This document shows, piece by piece, positions 1-4,974 of a DNA stretch of 5,250 nt (its first letter is position 1; each line of letters opens with the position of its first letter). A model generated the notes under the pieces. The model saw only the letters and a list, made by a program, of their open reading frames with translations, was not told the DNA's origin and did not search any database. This DNA is from HRBIN12 sp964640965. GTDB lineage: Bacteria; Actinomycetota; UBA4738; HRBIN12. Position numbers and translations under genes: made by a program. Location: positions 1 through 5,250 of the forward strand of contig CAZXJB010000136.1 in the NCBI GenBank assembly GCA_964640965.1, written 5' to 3'.

Positions 1-245
1 CCGCCCGGCACCTTGATGCGGACCATGAAGGTCCCGACCTTCGGCTTGTCGTGGGTGAGGCCCCACCAGTTCAGGCGGACGATGTCCTCCTCGGAGACGG
101 CCTCGTAGCCGCGGGCGATGAGCTCGGGCAGCTCATCGCGGATGTCGAGCGGGAACTTCTCCCGCTTCAGCCGCTCGATCGAGTTGCGCTTCCAGACCAG
201 GTCCCAGTCGGGCTCGGGTCTCGGCTTGGAGAGGATGCTCGCCAT
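1..245 (-). CDS. Nitrite/sulfite reductase, siroheme ferredoxin-type, N-terminal part (truncated by window edge)
   Basis: Translating the minus strand from the ATG at 245-243 gives 81 complete codons before the window ends. Residues 1-8 read MASILSKP, and further on come FPLDIRDELPELIARGYE, a tryptophan pair in LNWWGLTHDKPK, and GTFMVRIKVPGG at the edge. The FPLDIR, WWGL and G-FMVR-(I/V)-PGG segments are typical of the N-terminal ferredoxin-like half-domain of ferredoxin-dependent nitrite/sulfite reductases. These cytoplasmic enzymes use siroheme and a 4Fe-4S cluster for six-electron reduction of sulfite to sulfide or nitrite to ammonia. The siroheme/cluster cysteines lie in the missing C-terminal part, so substrate cannot be read directly. 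The start is supported by a GAGGGAG Shine-Dalgarno sequence (257-251) five nucleotides upstream. The cysteine-rich leader ORF upstream favours sulfite reduction, by inference. The family call is firm, the nitrite/sulfite choice is not. Confidence 0.86.
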   Translation of the reverse strand, partial: MASILSKPRPEPDWDLVWKRNSIERLKREKFPLDIRDELPELIARGYEAVSEEDIVRLNWWGLTHDKPKVGTFMVRIKVPG

Positions 246-250
246 GGGTG

Positions 251-284
251 CTCCCTCGGAGGTCGGTGGACGGTCGACCGAGAG
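251..284 (-). promoter_or_regulatory. Shine-Dalgarno sequence of the reductase and a hairpin that can sequester it
   Basis: The reductase ribosome binding site GAGGGAG (257-251) lies within CCGAGGGAG (259-251). Upstream on the same transcript, CUCUCGG (284-278) can pair with CCGAGGG (259-253) in seven base pairs, one of them G-U, enclosing an 18-nt loop. A second, mutually exclusive small stem (UCGGU with ACCGA) is possible inside. No run of U follows any stem, so this is not an intrinsic terminator. If it is regulatory it would act on translation or through Rho. Pairing was found by eye and no folding energy was computed. Confidence 0.42.
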
Positions 285-311
285 CCCCGGCGGGCGGGTG
301 CGTGGGTGTGG

Positions 312-416
312 CTAGGACCGCACGCCGCGCCCGCTCGGGGCGCAGGGCATGCGACAGCCGCAGAGGCGGGAGGGGATCATCGCCCCCACGAGGCCGGCGC
401 AGCGCGTGCGGATCAT
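312..416 (-). CDS. Cysteine-rich leader peptide (34 aa) upstream of nitrite/sulfite reductase
   Basis: A short ORF (ATG at 416-414, TAG at 314-312) encodes 34 residues with four cysteines at positions 6, 19, 21 and 25, the last three packed as CGCRMPC. An AGG-TAGGA purine stretch lies about 9 nt before the ATG. The ORF sits between a good promoter and the reductase gene, in the same orientation, ending 66 nt before the reductase ATG. Short cysteine-rich upstream ORFs are known in actinobacteria, notably mycobacteria, as cysteine-responsive attenuators of sulfur-assimilation genes: ribosome progress through the Cys codons reports the Cys-tRNA supply. That role is inferred here from position and composition. 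I do not recognise the exact peptide. It could alternatively be a chance ORF, since the region is GC-rich and open frames are common. Confidence 0.55.
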   Translation of the reverse strand: MIRTRCAGLVGAMIPSRLCGCRMPCAPSGRGVRS

Positions 417-455
417 GCGGTGATTCCTACCTACGAGGTCGGAAACTGCAGGTGC

Positions 456-484
456 AAGGTATCTGCGGCGGTGGCCGCTGTCAA
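456..484 (-). promoter_or_regulatory. Sigma-70-type promoter of the leader peptide and nitrite/sulfite reductase
   Basis: On the minus strand there is a perfect TTGACA (484-479), a 17-nt spacer, and TACCTT (461-456), which keeps the first T, second A and final T of the -10 consensus. Transcription would start near 448-450, about 33 nt before the leader ORF ATG at 416. This is the only promoter in the window with a consensus -35 box, and its position immediately before the leader ORF supports the whole arrangement. The call rests on motif and spacing only. Confidence 0.66.
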
Positions 485-492
485 GGGGGCGG

Positions 493-498
493 TACCCT
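493..498 (+). promoter_or_regulatory. Candidate -10 element (TACCCT) for the methyltransferase gene, leaderless type
   Basis: TACCCT ends 6 nt before the ATG at 505, which would put the transcription start on or next to the A of the start codon. No convincing Shine-Dalgarno sequence precedes this ATG at the normal distance, and no good -35 box is seen. The same hexamer precedes the zinc-ribbon gene at 2896-2901. It overlaps the footprint expected for the divergent reductase promoter at 456-484. Confidence 0.4.
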
Positions 499-504
499 CG
501 AGCC

Positions 505-987
505 ATGGGACGGCGGGAGCCCCCGGCGCTCGGGCCGCGCGGGGAGGGGTGGGTCGTGATCCAGGCCGCGCTCCTCGCGCTGCTCGTCGCGGCCGGGGCG
601 CTCGGGCCCGAGTGGCCGGACGCGCTCGAGCGGCCCCTGCTCGCGGCGGCCTTCGCGGTCGGGATCCCCGGCGCGGTGCTCTTCCTCGGCGGGGCGCTCC
701 GTCTCGGGGCCCAGCTCACCCCGTACCCGAGGCCCGTGGAGGGCGGCAGCCTGCGGGACGGCGGCGTCTACGCGCTCGTGCGCCACCCGATCTACGGCGG
801 CGTGATGCTGCTCGCGCTCGCGTGGGGCCTCGCGACCTCGTGGCTCGCGCTCGCCCCGGCGATCCTGCTCGGTGTCCTGTTCGAGCTGAAGTCCCGGCGG
901 GAGGAGCTCTGGCTCGCCGAGCACCACGAGGGCTACACGGCCTACCGCGAGCGCGTGCGCCGCCGGTTCATCCCCTGGGTGTGGTGA
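505..987 (+). CDS. Isoprenylcysteine carboxyl methyltransferase (ICMT)/PEMT-like membrane methyltransferase
   Basis: A 160-residue integral membrane protein. Hydrophobic segments lie at about residues 16-34, 45-65 and 100-126. The C-terminal half carries the family signature: GVYALVRHPIYGG (residues 87-99), an acidic/basic helix RREE (131-134), a tyrosine pair in YTAY (144-147), and the closing IPW (156-158). In ICMT and PEMT relatives these RHP and EE elements form the S-adenosylmethionine site at the membrane face. Bacterial members of this length methylate small lipophilic or isoprenoid-type substrates that are mostly unidentified, so neither protein prenylcysteine nor phospholipid should be assumed. 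The start at 505 gives a standard family length. The gene is divergent from the reductase and convergent with the operon ending at 1025, so it appears to be a single-gene unit. Family confidence is high, substrate unknown. Confidence 0.85.
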   Translation: MGRREPPALGPRGEGWVVIQAALLALLVAAGALGPEWPDALERPLLAAAFAVGIPGAVLFLGGALRLGAQLTPYPRPVEGGSLRDGGVYALVRHPIYGGVMLLALAWGLATSWLALAPAILLGVLFELKSRREELWLAEHHEGYTAYRERVRRRFIPWVW

Positions 988-1024
988 CGCCCGGGGGTGC
1001 TGCGTCGGCTGGGCGGCGCGGGCC
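988..1024. other. Short convergent intergenic gap with no clear terminator
   Basis: Only 37 nt separate the stop codons of the methyltransferase gene and the small membrane protein gene. I see only a weak possible GCCC/GGGC stem with a long loop and no T-run, so transcription may run through in both directions or end by a factor-dependent mechanism. Confidence 0.4.
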
Positions 1025-1315
1025 TCAGGCGCGCCGCCCGATGCCGCGACCCCTGGCGCCGCCGACGAGCCCGAAGTCGACGAGCACGCCGAGGACGATG
1101 ACGATGACGCCCATCGCCTCGAGCCCGCCGCTCGGGGCGGTGAAGGCGTTGCGGGCGAGCGCGTACGCGATGGTCGTCGTCGGCAGGAGGAAGAAGCCGA
1201 GGAGCGGCCACCATCCCGACGCGAAGGCGCGGTCCAGGTAGTCCGTGAACAGCCACAGGACGACGAGGACGAAGCGCGGGGTGAGCAGGCCGAGGAGCGC
1301 GACGAGGCAGCCCAT
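1025..1315 (-). CDS. Small membrane protein of unknown function, third gene of the SURF1 operon
   Basis: A 96-residue hydrophobic protein with probable membrane helices at about residues 2-22, 36-54 and 64-84, and a basic tail (residues 88-95, rich in Arg and Gly). The opening segment MGCLVALLGLLTPRFVLVVL, followed by WLFTDYLDRAF, resembles a family of small uncharacterised membrane proteins I associate with actinobacteria, which share the pattern TPR-F near the first helix and W-FTD after it. No catalytic motif is visible. The gene begins 12 nt after the SURF1 stop codon and must be co-transcribed with it, so a link to respiratory-complex assembly is possible but rests on position alone. Only a weak GGCGGG precedes the ATG, and translation may depend on coupling to the upstream gene. 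That it is real is well supported; its function is unknown. Confidence 0.8.
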   Translation of the reverse strand: MGCLVALLGLLTPRFVLVVLWLFTDYLDRAFASGWWPLLGFFLLPTTTIAYALARNAFTAPSGGLEAMGVIVIVLGVLVDFGLVGGARGRGIGRRA

Positions 1316-1327
1316 GCGCCCGCCAGC

Positions 1328-2095
1328 CTAATGGGGCTCACCCGCCCGCGCCCGGTCGCGGAGCTCGCGGCGCACGAGCAGGGCGGAGCCGACGAGGGCG
1401 ATCGCGGCGAACGTGAACCACTGGATCGCGTAGGACAGGTGCGGGCCCTCCGAGAGCTCGGGCGGCGGGACGGGGACCGGCAGGTCGCCGGGCTGCGGCG
1501 GCGTCTGCCGCTGCAGCTGCAGGGCGAGCGGGTAGAGCGGGAGCCCGAGCTCGCGGCCGATCGCGGCGGGCTCGTCGTGGGCGACCGTGAGGAGCCGTCC
1601 GCTCGGGTCGCGCTCGATCGCGACGTCTGGCTCACCGGGGCTCGGCAGCAGGAACCCGGCGACCGTCACCGGGCCCGTGGGCGGCGCGGCGGGCGCGACG
1701 GGCGGCGTCCCGAGCTCGAAGGGCACCCAGCCGCGGTCGACGAGGATCGCCCGCGCGCCGCCCACGGGCCGCTCGAGCAGCAGGGGCGTGAGCACGTGGT
1801 GACCGGGCTCGCCGTTCAGGGCCCGGCCGTAGAGGAGCACCTCGTGCGCGGGGTCGTAGGTGCCGGTGACCTCGACGCGGCGGTACGCGATCGTCTGCGG
1901 ATCGGCGTCGGCGAGGGCCTCCAGGGGGACGGGCGCGGCGGCGAGGCCGCGCCGGATCTCGGCGTTCAGAGCGCGGCGCTGCTCGAGGCGGTCGAGCTGC
2001 CAGATGCCCAGGCGCACGCACGTCGCGGCGACGAGGAGGGCGAAGACGAGCAGGCCGAGCCACCGCGGGGTGAGCAGGAACCGGAGCCTCGCCAT
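1328..2095 (-). CDS. SURF1 family protein, cytochrome c oxidase assembly
   Basis: A 255-residue protein of typical SURF1 length and architecture. There is an N-terminal membrane helix at about residues 12-30, immediately followed by the signature GIWQLDRLEQRRALN (30-44, with G30, W32, Q33, R36). An extracytoplasmic domain follows with AYRRVEVTGTYD (70-81), GHHVLTPL (98-105) and the hallmark VDRGWVP (119-125). The second membrane helix lies near the C-terminus and is introduced by HLSYAIQWFTFA (219-230). SURF1 helps insert heme a into subunit I of aa3-type cytochrome c oxidase, so its presence implies an aerobic respiratory chain with a heme A-using terminal oxidase. The gene starts 9 nt after the SDR stop codon and ends 12 nt before the small membrane protein. 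The proline-rich insert at about residues 194-213 is probably a flexible loop. This identification is firm. Confidence 0.93.
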   Translation of the reverse strand: MARLRFLLTPRWLGLLVFALLVAATCVRLGIWQLDRLEQRRALNAEIRRGLAAAPVPLEALADADPQTIAYRRVEVTGTYDPAHEVLLYGRALNGEPGHHVLTPLLLERPVGGARAILVDRGWVPFELGTPPVAPAAPPTGPVTVAGFLLPSPGEPDVAIERDPSGRLLTVAHDEPAAIGRELGLPLYPLALQLQRQTPPQPGDLPVPVPPPELSEGPHLSYAIQWFTFAAIALVGSALLVRRELRDRARAGEPH

Positions 2096-2104
2096 CCGCC
2101 CGGC

Positions 2105-2863
2105 CTAGTAGCCGGCGGTGCTCCCGAAGTCGATCGGGATGCAGGCGCCGGTCACGGGCGCCGCCTCCGGGGACGCGAGGTACGCGATCAGGGCGGCGAC
2201 CTCCTCGGGACGGATGAAGCGGGCGCGCTCGCGCTGGGGGTACTTCGCGAGGAGGGCGCGCAGGTAGCCCTCGGGGTCGCCTCCGCCGTAGTCCCGCGCC
2301 TGTCCGGCGAGCATCGGGGTGTCGACGTCGTTGGGGCACACCGCGTTCACGCGGACGAGCTTCGGCGCGAGCTCGAGGGCGAGGGACCGCGTGAGGAGCG
2401 AGACCCCTCCCTTGGAGGCGCAGTAGATCGCGGTCTCCGCGGTCCCGACGAGCCCGGCGTCCGAGGAGAGGTTCACGATGCAGCCCTCGGTGCGCTCGAG
2501 GTGCGGGATCGCGAAGCGGCACATGAAGAAGGTGCCCTTCAGGTTCACCGCCATCGTGCGGTCGAACTCCTCCTCGGTCGCCTCGGCCGTCGGCCCCTCG
2601 ACCCAGACGCCGGCGCAGTTCACGAGGACGTCGAGCCGCCCGTGGCGTTCGACCGCCTCGCGCACGATGCGCTCGCACTCGGTGACGACGGTGACGTCGG
2701 CCACGATCGTCTGCGCGCCCCCGAGCTCCGCCGCGACCTTCGCGAGGCCCTCCCCGTCGATGTCGGTGAGGGCGACCGTCTCGCCGTCCCGGTGGAAGCG
2801 CTCGGCGGTCGCACGGCCGATGCCGCCCGCGGCTCCCGTGATGAGCACCACCCGCCCGCCCAT
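2105..2863 (-). CDS. Short-chain dehydrogenase/reductase (classical SDR)
   Basis: A 252-residue classical SDR, probably cytoplasmic and NAD(H)-linked. The Rossmann motif TGAAGGIG is at residues 9-16. Asp34 ends the second beta-strand (VALTD), a position that usually favours NAD(H) over NADP(H). Asp56 (ADV) follows, then NCAG at 82-85. The catalytic set is complete: Asn107 (VNLKG), Ser134 (NLSSDAG), Tyr147 and Lys151 (YCASK). The C-terminal PEEVA and TGACIPIDFG segments are usual for 3-oxoacyl-ACP reductase-like SDRs, but that label says little about substrate, which cannot be read from sequence. It is first in a tight operon with SURF1 and the small membrane protein, an unusual partner with no obvious mechanistic link. 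ATG 2863 is chosen because it places the Rossmann strand at the expected distance from the N-terminus and has a -10-like hexamer just upstream. Confidence 0.92.
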   Translation of the reverse strand: MGGRVVLITGAAGGIGRATAERFHRDGETVALTDIDGEGLAKVAAELGGAQTIVADVTVVTECERIVREAVERHGRLDVLVNCAGVWVEGPTAEATEEEFDRTMAVNLKGTFFMCRFAIPHLERTEGCIVNLSSDAGLVGTAETAIYCASKGGVSLLTRSLALELAPKLVRVNAVCPNDVDTPMLAGQARDYGGGDPEGYLRALLAKYPQRERARFIRPEEVAALIAYLASPEAAPVTGACIPIDFGSTAGY

Positions 2864-2872
2864 GTCGGTCGC

Positions 2873-2878
2873 ATCCTA
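2873..2878 (-). promoter_or_regulatory. Candidate -10 element (TAGGAT) for the SDR-SURF1 operon
   Basis: On the minus strand TAGGAT ends 9 nt before the ATG at 2863, implying a transcript with only about 2-4 nt of leader, or none. The AGGA within it could instead serve as a distant Shine-Dalgarno sequence (11-nt spacing) on a longer transcript. The -35 slot 17 nt upstream is occupied by the -10-like element of the divergent zinc-ribbon gene and matches TTGACA at only two of six positions. Confidence 0.38.
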
Positions 2879-2895
2879 CCGCGCGGCCCATCGGC

Positions 2896-2901
2896 TACCC
2901 T
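2896..2901 (+). promoter_or_regulatory. Candidate -10 element (TACCCT) for the zinc-ribbon/rnhA operon
   Basis: TACCCT ends 9 nt before the ATG at 2911. The nine nucleotides between are CT-rich and contain no purine-rich ribosome binding site, so a leaderless or near-leaderless mRNA is the simplest reading. It is identical to the hexamer before the methyltransferase gene. The -35 region is weak. Confidence 0.42.
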
Positions 2902-2910
2902 TCGGCTGCG

Positions 2911-3621
2911 ATGCGCGGCCTGGACCGGTTGCTGGAGCTGCAGGAGCTCGATCTCGCGATCGACCGGCTCGAGCACCGGCGCGAGCGGCTCGCGTCGGGG
3001 CGGGACGTCGCCGAGGCGCGCGCCGCGATGGAGGAGGCCGAGTCGCGCCTCGGGGAGCTGCGCCTCGCGCTCGATGCGGCGGCGGCCGAGCAGCGCCGGC
3101 TGGAGGCCGAGGTCGACTCGATGGAGCGCAAGGCCGCCGCGGACGAGCGCCGGCTGTACGACGGGAGCATCGCCAACGTCAAGGAGCTCGAGGCGCTCCA
3201 GCACGAGATCGCGAGCCTGAAGGAGCGGAAGGCGCGCATCGAGGACGACCTGCTCGAGGCCATGGAGCGGCGGGAGGGGCTCGAGGCGCGCGTCCCGCCG
3301 GTGGAGGCGGAGGCCGCGGAGGCGCGCGCGCGGGTCGAGGCGCTCGAACGCGACGGCGCGGCCGAGCTCGAGCGCGTCCGGGCGGAGCTCACCGAGCTCC
3401 GCGCGCGGCGGGACGCGCTCACGCCCGCGCTCGACCCGGAGCTGCTCGAGCTCTACGAGGACCTGCGCGGCAAGAAGGACGGGATCGGGGCGGCGGCGCT
3501 GGTGGACGGCGTGTGCCAGGCGTGCCACGAGAAGCTCTCGGCCCGCGAGCTCGATCGACTGAAGCACGCCGAGGGCATCGGGAGGTGCGAGCACTGCCGC
3601 CGGATCCTCGTGCTCACGTGA
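2911..3621 (+). CDS. Zinc-ribbon, coiled-coil protein (C4-type zinc ribbon domain family)
   Basis: A 236-residue protein made of a long charged alpha-helical hairpin followed by a small zinc ribbon. Residues 1-20 (MRGLDRLLELQELDLAIDRL) are the usual start of this family. Residues about 10-180 are Glu/Arg/Ala-rich heptad sequence, broken near 84-92 by YDGSIANVKELE, a conserved turn region. The four zinc ligands are Cys202 and Cys205 (CQAC) and Cys226 and Cys229 (CEHC). Relatives are widespread in bacteria and are commonly annotated as putative nucleic-acid-binding zinc-ribbon proteins; their molecular role is not firmly established. Its stop codon overlaps the GTG start of rnhA by 4 nt (GTGA), so the two are translationally coupled, which suggests a role near RNA or RNA-DNA hybrid metabolism. 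No Shine-Dalgarno sequence precedes the ATG. Confidence 0.9.
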   Translation: MRGLDRLLELQELDLAIDRLEHRRERLASGRDVAEARAAMEEAESRLGELRLALDAAAAEQRRLEAEVDSMERKAAADERRLYDGSIANVKELEALQHEIASLKERKARIEDDLLEAMERREGLEARVPPVEAEAAEARARVEALERDGAAELERVRAELTELRARRDALTPALDPELLELYEDLRGKKDGIGAAALVDGVCQACHEKLSARELDRLKHAEGIGRCEHCRRILVLT

Positions 3622-4076
3622 TCGTCCACTGCGACGGCGCCGCGCGCGGCAACCCGGGACCCGCCGGGATCGGGGTCGTGATCACCGACGAGACCGGCCG
3701 CGTCCTCGCCGAGATCGCGGAGGGCGTCGGGGTCGCCACGAACAACCAGGCCGAGTACACCGCGGCGCTCGAGGGCCTCCGCCGGGCCGGGGAGCTCGGC
3801 GCGACGCACGTCACCCTGCGCTCGGACAGCCGGCTGCTGATCGAGCAGCTGGAGGGGCGCTACCGCGTGCGGAACACCGTGCTGCAGCGCCTGCATCGGC
3901 TCGTCCGCGAGGTCGCCGCGTCCTTCGAGCGCGTGGACTACGAGCACGTCCCGCGCGAGCGCAACCGCGACGCCGACCGCCTCGCGAACGTCGGCGTCGA
4001 TGCGATGCTGGCCGCCGGGGAGCTCACCCGCCCGTCGGGGCCCCGCCCGTGGGAGGGGGCGGCGGGACCGAGCTGA
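3618..4076 (+). CDS. rnhA: Ribonuclease HI
   Basis: A 152-residue enzyme that cleaves the RNA strand of RNA-DNA hybrids, acting in the cytoplasm on R-loops and replication primers. With GTG as codon 1, the fold starts at once with IVHCDGAARGNPGPAGIG. The four metal-binding acids are all present: Asp6 (CDGA), Glu46 (NNQAEYTA), Asp70 (LRSDS) and Asp120 (RDADRLAN). His110 in EHVPRERN fits the conserved loop histidine. The protein stops shortly after the core fold, with a Pro/Gly-rich tail, so it lacks the C-terminal acid phosphatase domain fused to this enzyme in mycobacteria and streptomycetes. The GTG start is fixed by the motif and by the 4-nt overlap with the upstream zinc-ribbon gene. Its last 53 nt overlap the convergent lipoprotein gene. 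Confidence 0.93.
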   Translation: MIVHCDGAARGNPGPAGIGVVITDETGRVLAEIAEGVGVATNNQAEYTAALEGLRRAGELGATHVTLRSDSRLLIEQLEGRYRVRNTVLQRLHRLVREVAASFERVDYEHVPRERNRDADRLANVGVDAMLAAGELTRPSGPRPWEGAAGPS

Positions 4077-4944
4077 CGAGGCCCTCCAGGGGGAAGGCGA
4101 AGCGCAGCGCGCGGCCGTCCCCTCGGAAGGTCAGCACGAGCGAGCGATCCGCCGTCGAGTCCTGCTGCGGGAAGGCCATGAGGGCCTGCACGCCCCGTCC
4201 CGGCGGGATCGTCCCCACCAGGGCCGCCGAGGGCACGCCCCGGGTCCGCTCGAAGGACCCGTCGGGCAGCCCCTCGTACAGCCCGGTCGCATCGCCGTCG
4301 AGCCGGATGGGCCGGCGGGACCGGTTCTCGACGATGAGGTTGAACTGCCAGTTGGGTGTGAACATGAACAGCGAGTCCAGGCGCACCGAGACGCCGTCCT
4401 CGGTCCGGGCCTCGTCCCGGAACAGCTCGATGCCGTCGGTCATCGGCACCCCGTCGCGGGTGAGGTCGGCCACGCGCCAGTCGCCGGGCCGCAGGCTGAC
4501 GAGGCGCACCGGCCCGTCGAGGATCCGAGCCCGTTCGAAGGGCTCGCCCGCATCCGGCGTGAACGTGAACCGCACGGTGGCGGCCAGGGTGACCTGGGCG
4601 CCGACCGCGCGCGGCAGCGGGATCACCCCGCCGAAGCGCGCGCCCCGCAGGTCGGCCTGGCCCACGATGACCCCGGGGAACTGGGCGTTCTGGACCGCGA
4701 GCCAGGCGACCCATCGTTCGAGCTCGGGTCCCGTCACGAGGGCGCCGAGCGCCGCGCCGCCGTCGAGCGGGGCGTTTGCGTAGGCCTGGACGAGCTCGAT
4801 CGCCGTGCGGCGCGCCGAGGCGGCCACGAGGCCGGGGAACGGCGGGACCTGCTCGAGCGCGAGGGGGGCGGTGGGGCCGACCGGCTCGCGGGCGCAGGCC
4901 GCGAGCAGCAGTGCGGCCGCTGCGAGCAGGGATCGCCGGCGCAT
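4024..4944 (-). CDS. Lipoprotein of unknown function
   Basis: A 306-residue predicted lipoprotein. It begins with Arg2-Arg4, a hydrophobic stretch (residues 6-16) and the lipobox LAAC with Cys17, so it should be lipid-anchored on the outer face of the cytoplasmic membrane. Residues about 40-165 look like one alpha/beta domain, beginning with a helix (TAIELVQAYAN) and ending with strands carrying WRVADLTRDG, a pattern that recalls NTF2-like domains. Residues about 178-290 look like a beta-sandwich, with NWQFNLIVENRSRRPIRLDG and IPPGRGVQALMAF resembling Ig-like or DUF4352-type extracellular domains. These fold suggestions are impressions, not matches. The tail VPPPPPTGG is low complexity and lies in the overlap with rnhA. 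No catalytic motif is visible. The gene is divergent from rnpB by about 36 nt. Lipoprotein status is well supported, function unknown. Confidence 0.85.
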   Translation of the reverse strand: MRRRSLLAAAALLLAACAREPVGPTAPLALEQVPPFPGLVAASARRTAIELVQAYANAPLDGGAALGALVTGPELERWVAWLAVQNAQFPGVIVGQADLRGARFGGVIPLPRAVGAQVTLAATVRFTFTPDAGEPFERARILDGPVRLVSLRPGDWRVADLTRDGVPMTDGIELFRDEARTEDGVSVRLDSLFMFTPNWQFNLIVENRSRRPIRLDGDATGLYEGLPDGSFERTRGVPSAALVGTIPPGRGVQALMAFPQQDSTADRSLVLTFRGDGRALRFAFPLEGLVSSVPPPPPTGGAPTGG

Positions 4945-4955
4945 GGATGGGGCCG

Positions 4956-4961
4956 ATGATA
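4956..4961 (-). promoter_or_regulatory. Candidate -10 element (TATCAT) for the lipoprotein gene
   Basis: On the minus strand TATCAT (four of six positions match TATAAT, including the key first, second and last) ends 11 nt before the ATG at 4944, implying a leader of about 4 nt. The intervening CGGCCCCATCC has no Shine-Dalgarno sequence. No clear -35 box is seen. Confidence 0.4.
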
Positions 4962-4968
4962 CGCGGCC

Positions 4969-4974
4969 TATACT
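4969..4974 (+). promoter_or_regulatory. -10 element (TATACT) of the rnpB promoter
   Basis: TATACT matches the -10 consensus at five of six positions and is the best -10 in the window, as expected for a highly expressed stable RNA. It lies 6 nt upstream of the probable RNase P RNA 5' end near 4981. The region 17-18 nt upstream shows no TTGACA-like box. Confidence 0.6.

Noticed and set aside
271..280. Palindrome CGGTCGACCG in the reductase 5' region as an operator
   Set aside because: A single 10-bp GC-rich palindrome occurs easily by chance here, and it lies in the loop of the proposed hairpin with no second copy nearby.
988..1024. Intrinsic terminator between the convergent methyltransferase and small membrane protein genes
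   Set aside because: Only a weak 4-5 bp stem with a long loop and no T-run is present.
51..1241. A long plus-strand frame spanning the reductase start, the leader region and the methyltransferase
   Set aside because: It reads through the reductase gene antisense and the methyltransferase out of frame, and has no recognisable domain.
1331..3220. A 629-codon open frame on the plus strand opposite the SURF1 and SDR genes, and similar long frames at 481-1635, 1632-2891 and 2620-3594 on the minus strand
   Set aside because: They are low-complexity Arg/Gly/Ser/Ala-rich translations antisense to or out of frame with genes that have complete family motifs, as expected at this GC content.
4043..4062. 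CCGCCC/GGGCGG hairpin as a bidirectional terminator between rnhA and the lipoprotein gene
   Set aside because: The stem is only 6 bp, has no T-run on either side and lies inside both coding regions, so it is not called as a terminator.
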